64,000 nt of DNA, taken from assembly GCA_030654015.1 (NCBI GenBank), contig JAURYI010000023.1:1-64000 (forward strand). The letters run 5' to 3'. Positions within the stretch are counted from its first letter, which is position 1. Every line of letters starts with the position of its first letter. Both the position numbers and the translations under genes were made by a program. The notes beneath the pieces were generated by a model. That model saw only the letters and a list, made by a program, of their open reading frames with translations, did not search any database and was not told the DNA's origin. The stretch comes from Methylococcales bacterium (lineage in GTDB: Bacteria > Pseudomonadota > Gammaproteobacteria > Methylococcales > Methylomonadaceae). Of the stretch, positions 1 to 8,341 are shown piece by piece.

Positions 1-2
1 AT

Positions 3-48
3 GTGGGAGTGGCTTTAGCCACGAAATCGTGGCTAAAGCCACTCCCAC
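3..48. repeat. REP-like perfect hairpin (family A)
   Basis: Two 21-bp perfectly complementary arms (3-23 and 28-48) separated by AAAT. A close relative with the same core, GGCTTTAGCC, lies at 62234-62281. The pair defines a dispersed intergenic palindrome family; here it sits just beyond the 3' end of the L,D-transpeptidase gene. Confidence 0.85.
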
Positions 49-78
49 ACCATAAGACTTTCACAATGTCCACTACTC

Positions 79-564
79 CTACCATTGCTTTGGCGGCTTG
101 ACCCATGTCCCGCTGACGATAACTTTCGTAACTCTCGTTCGGGCATTGTCATAAATACATTGAGCCGCGTGTTTCGATTGCAGACGCACACAGCCATGAG
201 AAGCGGGATATTTAGGGACATAAGGGAAATAATGCAAGGCGATACCGCGACTCCTGACAAACCAGGTAACCAGAACTGCGCGTGCATCTATGTTGAGTCG
301 CGCCGCAAAGCCGCTGACGATAAAGCTGCCTTTAGGCGTGCATTTCGAGCCTGATTTTCGGCTGGTCGCCACGTCATTACAGTTCAGCCCTTTTAATCCA
401 GCACCCGCAGAGCTTCTGAACGGCCCCGTTTCTCCCTGTGCCGCCTGAGGCCCCTCCCATATTAAAGTCACCCAGTGATCCGGGTTGTCCAGACTGACGT
501 GTATCTCACTGATATAAGTGTTGGGATAGTTGCTGTTGCGCAATGGATGTGTGTTCTTTGGCAT
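79..564 (-). CDS. L,D-transpeptidase (YkuD domain)
   Basis: A 161-residue protein with the YkuD catalytic signature: His111, then SHGCVRL with the nucleophilic Cys at 125. The family forms 3-3 crosslinks in peptidoglycan or attaches proteins to it. There is no obvious signal peptide or LysM domain, so the enzyme is at the short end of the family and its export route is unclear. The start at 564 is preceded by an AGGGTGA ribosome site. It diverges from the secreted phosphatase-like gene at 768. Function from the motif is well supported; the physiological substrate is not visible. Confidence 0.85.
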   Translation of the reverse strand: MPKNTHPLRNSNYPNTYISEIHVSLDNPDHWVTLIWEGPQAAQGETGPFRSSAGAGLKGLNCNDVATSRKSGSKCTPKGSFIVSGFAARLNIDARAVLVTWFVRSRGIALHYFPYVPKYPASHGCVRLQSKHAAQCIYDNARTRVTKVIVSGTWVKPPKQW

Positions 565-767
565 GATAGTTCACCCTAGAATATAAGAACGGGGAAAAGC
601 TATAGTATTTTATTATGGCAGTGATTACAAATACTCATGAACTTAAGATAACAGCATGAGTCATATCAATAAAATTATTATTATACACTGGCTCAATCCA
701 GTCGATTCGCACAATACTCCGCACAAAAAACCTACCAAAAAGTCAATAACCCGATCAGGAGTACACG

Positions 768-1373
768 ATGATGAAAAGCTATTTTTCACTGTTACTGTCG
801 CTAATTTTCTTATTCGGAAATCAAAGTCTGTTTGCGCAGGATAACATTATGCAAGCAGGCAGTTCAGTTCATGGTATTCGTGATTACCGAGAAGTGATGC
901 CGAAAGCTCTTTATCGCGGCGGCGCAAATAACGGACGCGCCCCGTTAAAACATGAGCAACTCGACGCACTGTGTGAAGAAGGTATGGGGACGGCGGTTTA
1001 TCTGTATAACACTGGGTTTACAGGAGCTTCTACCACGCATTGTGCCAAGGGCTCACTTGAATATCTCTATAAAGGCTGGGAAGGTTCAGGACGCGCCGCC
1101 GTGCATCAGATGATTTACAACACTATCAAAAATAACGGCAAACCCGTGTTCGTCCATTGCTGGTATGGAATTCATGCGACTGGAGCGATTGCCGCTACTG
1201 CACTGATTCAGTTTTGTAATATCTCCCCGCAAAAAGCAGTCGAATACTGGAAAGTCGGTATTGCCAAAAAAGTGCAGTATCCGAAAGTTATTCAAAGCAT
1301 CATGAGTTTTAAACCCAATCCGAAGTTGCAATTAAGTAATGAAGAGCGGGAGCGTTATTGCCCTAAATTTTAG
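768..1373 (+). CDS. Secreted dual-specificity-phosphatase-like protein lacking the catalytic Arg
   Basis: A 201-residue protein with an N-terminal signal peptide (about residues 1-23, ending LFAQ). The remainder resembles the bacterial cysteine-phosphatase fold: LYRGG near residue 49, a TAVYLYN strand, then VHCWYGIHATG with Cys131. In active enzymes the signature is HC-x5-R; here the Arg position (137) is Ala. It may be a pseudophosphatase or binding protein, or use altered chemistry. AGGAG precedes tandem ATG codons at 768 and 771. It lies upstream of two secreted kinase-like proteins in the same orientation, which suggests a joint role. Function is inferred. Confidence 0.6.
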   Translation: MMKSYFSLLLSLIFLFGNQSLFAQDNIMQAGSSVHGIRDYREVMPKALYRGGANNGRAPLKHEQLDALCEEGMGTAVYLYNTGFTGASTTHCAKGSLEYLYKGWEGSGRAAVHQMIYNTIKNNGKPVFVHCWYGIHATGAIAATALIQFCNISPQKAVEYWKVGIAKKVQYPKVIQSIMSFKPNPKLQLSNEERERYCPKF

Positions 1374-1442
1374 CGCGTAACAACCCTGTCTCCTTGCTGA
1401 AATCGGCAGGAGTTTTAAACTTAATTAGTTTAGGTGGCTTTT

Positions 1443-2903
1443 ATGAAAATCATATTACTCCTGTCGTTGCTTGTGCTGACCGAGTTTAGCTACGCAGGCT
1501 CGTTTCAAGGCACGGCAAAAAGCTATGATAAAGAACAATGTGTAGTGCTTAACCGCTTTGCTGACAAGTCAGGCGTGAACTACCATTCGGGGGATGCTAA
1601 AAAAGAGACGGTATTGTGTGATATTGATTTTAAAAATAGCGGTATCGGGTTATGCCCCAAAACATGGAGTACCAGTCCGGGTACGGTTATTTATGATATT
1701 AAAGCGTCAAAATACAATGGCAATCCTGCTACTTTCGAATCCGAATATTATCCGAAACAAATACCATTAAAAGGCACAGTGGCGGGCGTTGATAAAATTG
1801 CCGTTTTTAAACAATCGGTGAACGGACAATTCAATCAAAGCACCAGCGCGACCTTCTCCCAAGCATCACTGCTTTATTATCACTTTTCCAGATATTTAAA
1901 CATGACGGTGGATATTCCTGTCGCCGTTGTCAGAACGATGGATGCCAAAACACATCTGCAACGTGTTGCCAGTAAAGGCTCTAAAATTGCACGGGGGCGG
2001 ATGAATTTAGCAGGTTGGAATGTGGTTAAATCGGCGGAAGAAAATCCGTCTGGCTATCGTCCTGTCAATGAATTTTACTATGGCGAAGTTACCGATGGCT
2101 TGCTTTACGGTGCGATGCTGAAAGGACGCGGACAGCGATATGGTGCTGAATTTAATGGCAATATCTCAGGTAAAGGCTACTCTGAACAGTATATATATTT
2201 GCAAAAAACGCCTGCTTTTTACGCGCTGATGTCGCCCAAACCCTTCGCCGATGCAATGACTGTCGGCATTAGTTCCAGCAAAAAAGATTCCGTCGTGGCA
2301 AAAACCTTGCAAGCGACAGTTTCGGCAGAACAAATGATGTTCTGGATGCAGGAAATGTCTGAAATTGCCATTATTGACTATCTTTTTAATCAGCAGGATA
2401 GACCGGGAAATATAGATTATGTCTGGGAGTGGTACTACCTGAATGATAAAAGTGAAGTAAAGTCCAAACGGGATGATTCAGAAGTCAGTCGCCTCAAAAT
2501 AGCATCCATAGCTGTGCCTGAAGACATCAAAAAAAGCTCCCGATATGTTTTAATTCAAAAAACCCAGCTCAACGATAACGATGCGGCGGGCAGAAAATAC
2601 ACCAACTTCACTAAAAAAGCGGGGCTATTGGAAAAAATCCGCCATATAAACGCCAAGACATACAGACAATTGATTCACTTAGCGAACGATTTTCAGGCAA
2701 AAGGCGAGTTGTATAACTATCTGCGGGATATATTTTATCTTTCAAGCACTTATACCGACATGATTGCCCAAAATTCCATTCAAGCCGCGCAAATTCTAAA
2801 AGCGACCTGTAAAAGCGGGACAATGAAGTTTGATCTGGATGCGGAAGGTTATGTACTTACCCAGAAAGCAGTTGCATTGCCGATTGATTGTGACAACCCG
2901 TAA
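1443..2903 (+). CDS. Secreted kinase-like protein 1 (unrecognised family)
   Basis: 486 residues from the ATG at 1443, chosen because AGGTGG lies 5 nt upstream; an in-frame GTG exists at 1434. A signal peptide ends near FSYAG. No named family was recognised. Motifs resemble an atypical kinase of the HipA/Fam20/PI-kinase type: a possible nucleotide-binding Lys in IAVFKQS (about residue 123), a helix YYHFSRYLN followed by IPVAVVRT, a candidate catalytic loop DYLFNQQDRPGNI (Asp about 319) and a possible metal site LNDND (about 377-380). Several Cys suggest disulphides in the periplasm. It is paralogous to the next gene. The kinase assignment is motif-based inference. Confidence 0.55.
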   Translation: MKIILLLSLLVLTEFSYAGSFQGTAKSYDKEQCVVLNRFADKSGVNYHSGDAKKETVLCDIDFKNSGIGLCPKTWSTSPGTVIYDIKASKYNGNPATFESEYYPKQIPLKGTVAGVDKIAVFKQSVNGQFNQSTSATFSQASLLYYHFSRYLNMTVDIPVAVVRTMDAKTHLQRVASKGSKIARGRMNLAGWNVVKSAEENPSGYRPVNEFYYGEVTDGLLYGAMLKGRGQRYGAEFNGNISGKGYSEQYIYLQKTPAFYALMSPKPFADAMTVGISSSKKDSVVAKTLQATVSAEQMMFWMQEMSEIAIIDYLFNQQDRPGNIDYVWEWYYLNDKSEVKSKRDDSEVSRLKIASIAVPEDIKKSSRYVLIQKTQLNDNDAAGRKYTNFTKKAGLLEKIRHINAKTYRQLIHLANDFQAKGELYNYLRDIFYLSSTYTDMIAQNSIQAAQILKATCKSGTMKFDLDAEGYVLTQKAVALPIDCDNP

Positions 2904-2925
2904 GTCTATATTCGGAGTCAGTATT

Positions 2926-4272
2926 ATGAAAACATCCGTTATTTTACTGTTAACTATTGCGTCATTCACTGTGGATTTTGCCCACGCCACCTTAACGCCT
3001 CATCTGCAACGCGGTGAAAAAATAGTAGATCATCCCGTAGCAGGTCGCAATGCCGAAGTCTGCGTCATTCCCAAGCATTTTGCCGATGCGCACTATACCG
3101 ACAAAGATATTAACGCAGAAGAAGAACTCTGCACTATCGAAGCCAATACCAACGCGGCGGTGTGCCCGAAATTAAACAGTACCAATCCGGGATTGGACTT
3201 TTATTCCATCCCGTCAGGCATGACGGCGAAACAGGTCGCGGACGCAAACTGCAAAACTAGCGATGCTAAAAAAATCGCCAAATACAAACTCAGTACCAGT
3301 TGCAGTTACTCGCCTGCCATCCTTGGTTATTACCATGTATCGAGAATTCTGGGCAAAATAGCCAACGTACCGCCCTCGGTATTACGCACCTTTGATTTAC
3401 AAAATCACCTTGCGCTGGGTCGTAAAGCCTTAGCCAAAACAGCATCCGATACGCTGATTCATAAAACGTGGGCAAGCCTGATGACACAGTTGAAAGCGGG
3501 GTCAAAAAGCAGTAGACGCGATTTACTGTTCACCGACGACTTTACCCAATCCTATGGCGCACTCAGCGTGAATCCCAAAAACGAGGCATTTTATAAAGAG
3601 TTTTTTAATGGCGGTACGGGTAGCGAGGGACGCGCGAAAAGTTTCCGCGATAACAATCCCATCGTGAAACTGCTGGCACGCAATGACAGCATCAGCAATC
3701 TCGTCGGTAGAAATTTTACCGCCGAGAATGTCCAAAAAATGGTGCAGCTTAAAGATGCGTCTGAGTTAATTGTGCTGGACACGCTGATGAACCAGCAAGA
3801 CCGCTACGGAAATATTCATTATTTTGATACTTTCTACTATCTCGACGCTAAAGAATTGAACCCAGACGGCAGTGCCAAACTTAAATCCAATAAACATCTC
3901 ACACCACAGGAAGTCACGCAACTGGGAGCAGTTCAGGTAAAAGAGATGATATTGAAAGACAATGACTGTGGCGTTACTAAACAGAATGTTGCCAAGCAAG
4001 TGGGTCTGGCAGACCGTATTGCGCATATTGATCCAGACACTTATTATCGTCTGCTCAAATTTGATGCAGTGGCGGATTCAGAGGCAAGCAAACAATTTTT
4101 CGTTCAGGGGCTGTATTTCACGGCGAACGATTTTGCCGGTGTGCGAAAAAATCTAAAAGAACTTGCGACTAAACTGCATCAAGCCTGCTCAACAGGGCGT
4201 TTGAAACTTGATCTGGATTTACAAACACATTTCTCAAAACAGGAATTGAAAGCCCAACGTTGTGAACCCTGA
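2926..4272 (+). CDS. Secreted kinase-like protein 2, paralogue of the preceding gene
   Basis: 448 residues starting at ATG 2926, behind a CGGAG site; the frame runs open further upstream but the signal peptide (MKTSVILLL to FAHA) fixes the start. It shares the architecture of its neighbour: VCPKLNSTNPG (versus LCPKTWSTSPG), KIAKYKLS (possible Lys121), YYHVSRILG...VPPSVLRT, DTLMNQQDRYGNIHY (Asp292) and KDNDCG (345-347). Conservation of exactly these motifs between diverged paralogues argues they are functional. The likely reading is a divergent kinase-fold protein acting outside the cytoplasm; substrate unknown. The gene is followed by a bidirectional hairpin terminator. Confidence 0.55.
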   Translation: MKTSVILLLTIASFTVDFAHATLTPHLQRGEKIVDHPVAGRNAEVCVIPKHFADAHYTDKDINAEEELCTIEANTNAAVCPKLNSTNPGLDFYSIPSGMTAKQVADANCKTSDAKKIAKYKLSTSCSYSPAILGYYHVSRILGKIANVPPSVLRTFDLQNHLALGRKALAKTASDTLIHKTWASLMTQLKAGSKSSRRDLLFTDDFTQSYGALSVNPKNEAFYKEFFNGGTGSEGRAKSFRDNNPIVKLLARNDSISNLVGRNFTAENVQKMVQLKDASELIVLDTLMNQQDRYGNIHYFDTFYYLDAKELNPDGSAKLKSNKHLTPQEVTQLGAVQVKEMILKDNDCGVTKQNVAKQVGLADRIAHIDPDTYYRLLKFDAVADSEASKQFFVQGLYFTANDFAGVRKNLKELATKLHQACSTGRLKLDLDLQTHFSKQELKAQRCEP

Positions 4273-4291
4273 GCTTAATACAGATATAAAA

Positions 4292-4318
4292 AAGCCCAAC
4301 TATGTTGGGCTTTATTTA
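4292..4318. terminator. Bidirectional rho-independent terminator
   Basis: The 9-bp arms AAGCCCAAC and GTTGGGCTT with a TAT loop are flanked by A-rich sequence on the left and TTTATTTATA on the right. It sits between the convergent kinase-like gene and the TonB receptor gene, so it can end both transcripts. Confidence 0.85.
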
Positions 4319-4320
4319 TA

Positions 4321-6579
4321 TTAATAAGTGACTGTCAAACCGACATTATACGAACGACCATAACCTGGTACGGGAACGATTGGATTTGCAGAAGCGGTTT
4401 CACCCATATAAACACCGCCTAAAGGCAATGAGTAGTTTTTATCAGTCACGTTTTCTATCGCAGCATCAATGCGCAAATATTTCCAATCATAGTGAGTGCG
4501 TAAATTGAGTAGTGCATAACCTGCGGTTTCAGGTTCGCGACGAATCGCCTGCACGGTCTTTTTAGGAGCAACCAATTGTGTTTCGATAGTTGCACCCCAG
4601 CCACCCCATTTATAATCCAGATCCAAGGTAGAATTCAGCGGCATTTGTTGATACAGGTTATCATTAGAAGTCAGGTTTTGTCCGCGTACATAACTTAAAA
4701 TGCCTCTGGTAGACAGGCTGCCGTAGTGGTCAGTTGACAATAACATCTTGCTGCCTGACGCATTCACACCCACTAACTGTGCGTTATAGTTACCCAGTTG
4801 TAATAATCTGAAACCGCCGCCGCCGTGTGTGGTGGTATTACCCGCTGCCGTGTTATTACAGCTCACACCATTGGCGGGTTTACAAAAGCCCGCATCAATA
4901 TAGTTATCTACATAAGTATAAAACGGCGTAATTTTAACATCCCAGTTTTCCTGTTCAGCATCATGCCAATTGGCAGTACCGCTCACGGTGTAAGCCACTT
5001 CGGGATTCAGGTTATTGTTACCCACATAGCCATTACCATCGCCATACCAGTTATTCATCAGCATCGACATCGGCATAGTATTTGCGCCCATCACCGTTCC
5101 TCTCGACCACGCAAAGCGTTCATACAAACTAGGCGCACGGGTTTTTCTGGCAAAACCTAATTCATATTGCTGGGTATCAGTCGGCGTATAACGTGCTAAG
5201 GCGGTGACATCAACAATCGCATCCGTACGTTGTTTATCTTGATTATTAACCAGCGCGGCTTCGCGTGTTACCACGCCATAATCTTTGACATCGCCTGCAT
5301 TCATTTCCACCAGACCAGCGCGTACACCGAATTGTGTCAGCCATTTACTGTTCCAGTTACTTTCCACTTCAGCAAAAAAATCCAGTCTATCGCGCTGTCC
5401 ATTATTGATATTCACAAAAGGACTTGGGCCGTGCATCATTGTCATGGGTCTATTGCCAATTGGCTGCCACCAATCATCCAAACGATAACGCTGATATTCA
5501 CTGCCTAGTGTTACTTGGTGTTTATCCGTCACGTCGATAATGCCTTTAACTGATAATCCCTGATTGGTGCTATAGGTATTCATCGGCATATTACGGCGTG
5601 TAGCTGTTCTATCAGCTTTATCAGGCAGGAAGTTCATGTAATGCTGAACATCTTCGTGATAGGCGCGGGTTTCCAAGCGTCCCCAATCAAATTTACTTTT
5701 CGTGCTGACATTGGCAAACCAACTGTCATCACCGCCTAAGTCCATCCGCACGTTTGGATAACCTTGATAAGGAATATTTTGCAAACCGACTTTGATAATC
5801 GCTTCATGATCGTCATTGCGCAACGCCAGCGACAATGATTGATTTTGTGATTTATAGGCAGACGAACTCACTACGTCATTGGCATTGGCTCTGTTTTTGG
5901 TGGTGAAATCGCCGCCCGCTTTGTAATTGCCCGCTTCAATAATAGAGCCTGTATAGGTCAACGAGGCATTTTTGTTTGCCAAGGTAGTTGAAATATTACC
6001 GCCCCACGCATTGCTATTGCTGCGATAAAACGCTGAGCCTTGACCCATGACTAAATATTTTTTGTCATTTTCAGCATATTGCGGATCAGCCGACTGTACG
6101 CGGATAGTCCCTGCGATACTGTCGCCGCCCATACTGACGGGTGTAATACCCGCCATGACTTGCGCACTCAATACGCTGGAAGGCGCAACATAAGAGAGCG
6201 GAGGATTCATGTGATTGCCGCACGCCGAAATTAAATTCATGCCGTCTATTTGCACGCGAATACGGTCATCTGCCATGCCATTAATAATGGGACGACTGGA
6301 AATACCACCGCCACCGGAAAAACTGACACCAGGGGTATGATCGAACATTTGGGCGGTATCACTGGTAGATGTTCTGGAACGTATTATTTTTGATGGTTTG
6401 AGAAAAGATTCAAACGCTTGATTGGGTTTATTCTCTGATTGCGCTCTGACTATCAGCGTGTCCAACGTCACTGAATTATCGGCTTTTTTGGTATTATCAA
6501 CGGGTTTAGCAGGTTCTGCGTTGGCGAGTCCCGTACTAAGAGCCATGCCGATAGCCAGTATCTGAGATTTAAGTTTCAT
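4321..6579 (-). CDS. TonB-dependent outer-membrane receptor, OprC-like copper type
   Basis: About 752 residues: signal peptide (to about 21), plug domain with TLIVRAQ and the GGISSRPIINGMADDRI segment, and a beta-barrel ending in VGLTVTY with a C-terminal Tyr. Two motifs match the copper ligands described for Pseudomonas OprC: a C-x3-M motif CGNHM (Cys120/Met124) before PPLSY, and an H-x-M motif HYM (His313/Met315). Met-rich barrel segments add support. The role is TonB-driven copper uptake across the outer membrane, apt for a methanotroph. The start at 6579 has GGAG 6 nt upstream; ATG 6582 and TTG 6591 are alternatives. Confidence 0.85.
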   Translation of the reverse strand: MKLKSQILAIGMALSTGLANAEPAKPVDNTKKADNSVTLDTLIVRAQSENKPNQAFESFLKPSKIIRSRTSTSDTAQMFDHTPGVSFSGGGGISSRPIINGMADDRIRVQIDGMNLISACGNHMNPPLSYVAPSSVLSAQVMAGITPVSMGGDSIAGTIRVQSADPQYAENDKKYLVMGQGSAFYRSNSNAWGGNISTTLANKNASLTYTGSIIEAGNYKAGGDFTTKNRANANDVVSSSAYKSQNQSLSLALRNDDHEAIIKVGLQNIPYQGYPNVRMDLGGDDSWFANVSTKSKFDWGRLETRAYHEDVQHYMNFLPDKADRTATRRNMPMNTYSTNQGLSVKGIIDVTDKHQVTLGSEYQRYRLDDWWQPIGNRPMTMMHGPSPFVNINNGQRDRLDFFAEVESNWNSKWLTQFGVRAGLVEMNAGDVKDYGVVTREAALVNNQDKQRTDAIVDVTALARYTPTDTQQYELGFARKTRAPSLYERFAWSRGTVMGANTMPMSMLMNNWYGDGNGYVGNNNLNPEVAYTVSGTANWHDAEQENWDVKITPFYTYVDNYIDAGFCKPANGVSCNNTAAGNTTTHGGGGFRLLQLGNYNAQLVGVNASGSKMLLSTDHYGSLSTRGILSYVRGQNLTSNDNLYQQMPLNSTLDLDYKWGGWGATIETQLVAPKKTVQAIRREPETAGYALLNLRTHYDWKYLRIDAAIENVTDKNYSLPLGGVYMGETASANPIVPVPGYGRSYNVGLTVTY

Positions 6580-6656
6580 CATCTTCTCCAAGAGATTAAG
6601 GAATAATTTAATTCGTTAATTATAGAGAAGGCGCATTAATTCATGAACATTATTAT

Positions 6657-6671
6657 TTACTTATTAAGTAA
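6657..6671. promoter_or_regulatory. Palindrome upstream of the TonB receptor (candidate operator)
   Basis: A 15-nt palindrome TTACTTATTAAGTAA with 7-bp arms lies about 80 bp upstream of the receptor start, in very AT-rich DNA. It could bind a regulator; no specific family is recognised. The rest of the gap to 7018 holds no ORF or repeat that I can support. Confidence 0.35.
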
Positions 6672-7018
6672 TGAATAAAAATAAGAGCAATTAATATGCC
6701 ATATTATAATACATTGAATATAAAGAAATATTACTGTCGTTTTATTAGCCATTTAGTTTAAAGCAACAAAAATGCTTTATATGCAACAATCAGCCTATTT
6801 TAAATAACACAGTTTAATTAATTGATAGCAGGAAAAAAATTATTAACGGCGGCAGTTGTTGCCGATGAAGCAGATGGTTAAATACATCACTTTTGATGGA
6901 ATGCGGGGGAGTGCGTTCAATTTGTTATTTTTATGACTGCCAGTTGTTTATGCGGTTGTAACAGGTTTAACCCATTACCGAATGGGTAGTTCAGAATACG
7001 CCTGTTTTCGCTCCAGCC

Positions 7019-7687
7019 CTACAAGGCTTGCTTAATTTGTGCAATCGCTTGTTGATTCAACTGCCCTGTGCGCTGATGTTGCTCACATAACGCGCCTCTG
7101 AAACCTAAATAATCGGCTTGATACGGTATGAGTGCGGCAATATCATCCAGTCTGAGCGAACCTGCAAGCCCACACAATAACGAATGACTTTTAGCCAGTG
7201 CGACAAACTGGGCTATGTCGGCGTGAGTCATGACTTGTGTGAGCGAACCTTTTTGTTTATCCATCGTGTCCAGCATCACACCCGCAAACCCCGCCTGTTG
7301 TAACGCGCTAATAATGGCAAAATCAGGTTGCGCATCGGCAAATAGTACCGCAATCAAGGCGGTTTTCGGCGTGAGTTCCGCTAATTTTCGCACCACCGCC
7401 AAGCTATCGCCGTCAGGGAAAAACCCGATTTTCACATAATCAACGCCTGTGTGTGCCATTGCTTTTACGGCATTAAACACAAGCTCAGGCTGCATCGGCA
7501 AATCGCCCACCGTGGCACTGACAGGACAACGCCCTGCAATCTCAGCAACAATCTGACGAACCAAATCGGTCTCTAATGCACCTAACGCGCCCCGTTCTGG
7601 CTGTTTTAAATCAATAATATCGACCTGTGTATTAAACACCAGCACCGCTTCGGCAATACTATTCACACTGGCAAGCATACCCGTCAT
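7019..7687 (-). CDS. mfnB: (5-formylfuran-3-yl)methyl phosphate synthase-like, MfnB/DUF556
   Basis: A 222-residue TIM-barrel protein with the family signature IDLKQPERGALGA near residues 25-37, including the conserved Lys thought to form a Schiff base, and the later VDYVKIGFF strand. In methanogens MfnB makes the furan precursor of methanofuran from glyceraldehyde-3-phosphate. Methylotrophs carry homologues in their H4MPT/methanofuran clusters to support formaldehyde oxidation. It overlaps the upstream DUF447 gene by 4 nt (ATGA), so the two are translationally coupled. Length is slightly short of archaeal homologues but all core strands are present. Confidence 0.85.
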   Translation of the reverse strand: MTGMLASVNSIAEAVLVFNTQVDIIDLKQPERGALGALETDLVRQIVAEIAGRCPVSATVGDLPMQPELVFNAVKAMAHTGVDYVKIGFFPDGDSLAVVRKLAELTPKTALIAVLFADAQPDFAIISALQQAGFAGVMLDTMDKQKGSLTQVMTHADIAQFVALAKSHSLLCGLAGSLRLDDIAALIPYQADYLGFRGALCEQHQRTGQLNQQAIAQIKQAL

Positions 7688-8247
7688 GCCTTAACCTCAG
7701 CTTTATAGGCTTCAACCACCGCCATCAACCAGCCCCATGCTTCGCGCTCTTTATCACCTGCGGTTTTTTCCAGCCCGATACGCAAATATTCGATTTCCGT
7801 TTCTATTTTTTCCAGCGGCAACATTTTCAAACGGCTGATTAAAATAGCTGCTTCCAGCACCGCATATTGCGCACGGTTAAACCCCGTAAACGGCGCGTGA
7901 TTCACCGTGTGGACGGCTTTACAAAATAATTTCGGGCGCAGTTCATCGTCTTCAATACGCACCAATTCCACTTCGGTATGCGCCAAGGTACACGCCAATA
8001 CCGCACCGTGTATTTTTTCCGTAGGCATTAACGCGAAGTCGCGCCGCCCTGTTAAACAACCTGCAAACACCCGCACATCATCACAATAATTCAGCACGGC
8101 GGTGTTGGTTTCCAGCAAATTATTCAGCGTAGTGGACGGGCGAAACGGCAGAATAAGTATGTCGTCGCCGTTGAGATGAATGCCCATCGGGGCAATATGC
8201 GTGACACCCGCGTTATTTTGGGTGCTAACAATCAATTCTTGAATCAT
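7684..8247 (-). CDS. DUF447 family protein of the H4MPT gene set
   Basis: A 187-residue protein matching DUF447: IAPMGIHLNG near the N-terminus, then FRPSTTLNNLL and NYCDDVRVFAGCLTGR. The family has a split-barrel, flavin-reductase-like fold and travels with methanopterin/methanofuran genes in archaea and methylotrophs. The exact reaction is not established to my knowledge. It is coupled to mfnB by a 4-nt overlap and lies downstream of the DHPS-like gene, separated by a palindromic repeat at 8262-8331. Confidence 0.8.
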   Translation of the reverse strand: MIQELIVSTQNNAGVTHIAPMGIHLNGDDILILPFRPSTTLNNLLETNTAVLNYCDDVRVFAGCLTGRRDFALMPTEKIHGAVLACTLAHTEVELVRIEDDELRPKLFCKAVHTVNHAPFTGFNRAQYAVLEAAILISRLKMLPLEKIETEIEYLRIGLEKTAGDKEREAWGWLMAVVEAYKAEVKA

Positions 8248-8261
8248 GATTTTCTCGTTCT

Positions 8262-8331
8262 CACGCGCCGCGTTGCGAAATAGACCGCAGCGCGGTCACT
8301 ATGAATTCCCACGCCGCGCGTGGGAACTAGG
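8262..8331. repeat. Palindromic intergenic repeat
   Basis: Contains the nested palindromes GACCGCAGCGCGGTC and TTCCCACGCCGCGCGTGGGAA. It lies in the gap between two genes of the H4MPT cluster on the minus strand. A related AATTCCCACGCTGGAGCGTGGG element occurs at 62347-62370, so this belongs to a dispersed REP-like family. It may stabilise or attenuate the operon transcript. Confidence 0.7.
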
Positions 8332-8341
8332 TAATGTAATA

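Noticed and set aside
656-844. 62-codon ORF overlapping the start of the phosphatase-like gene
   Set aside because: No ribosome site and out of frame with a gene that has AGGAG and a clear signal peptide.
4825-5508. Plus-strand ORFs within the TonB receptor gene
   Set aside because: Shadow frames of a full-length conserved gene on the minus strand.
8262-8331. Riboswitch ahead of the DUF447 gene
   Set aside because: The structure is explained by nested palindromes shared with other intergenic repeats; no conserved riboswitch core is visible.
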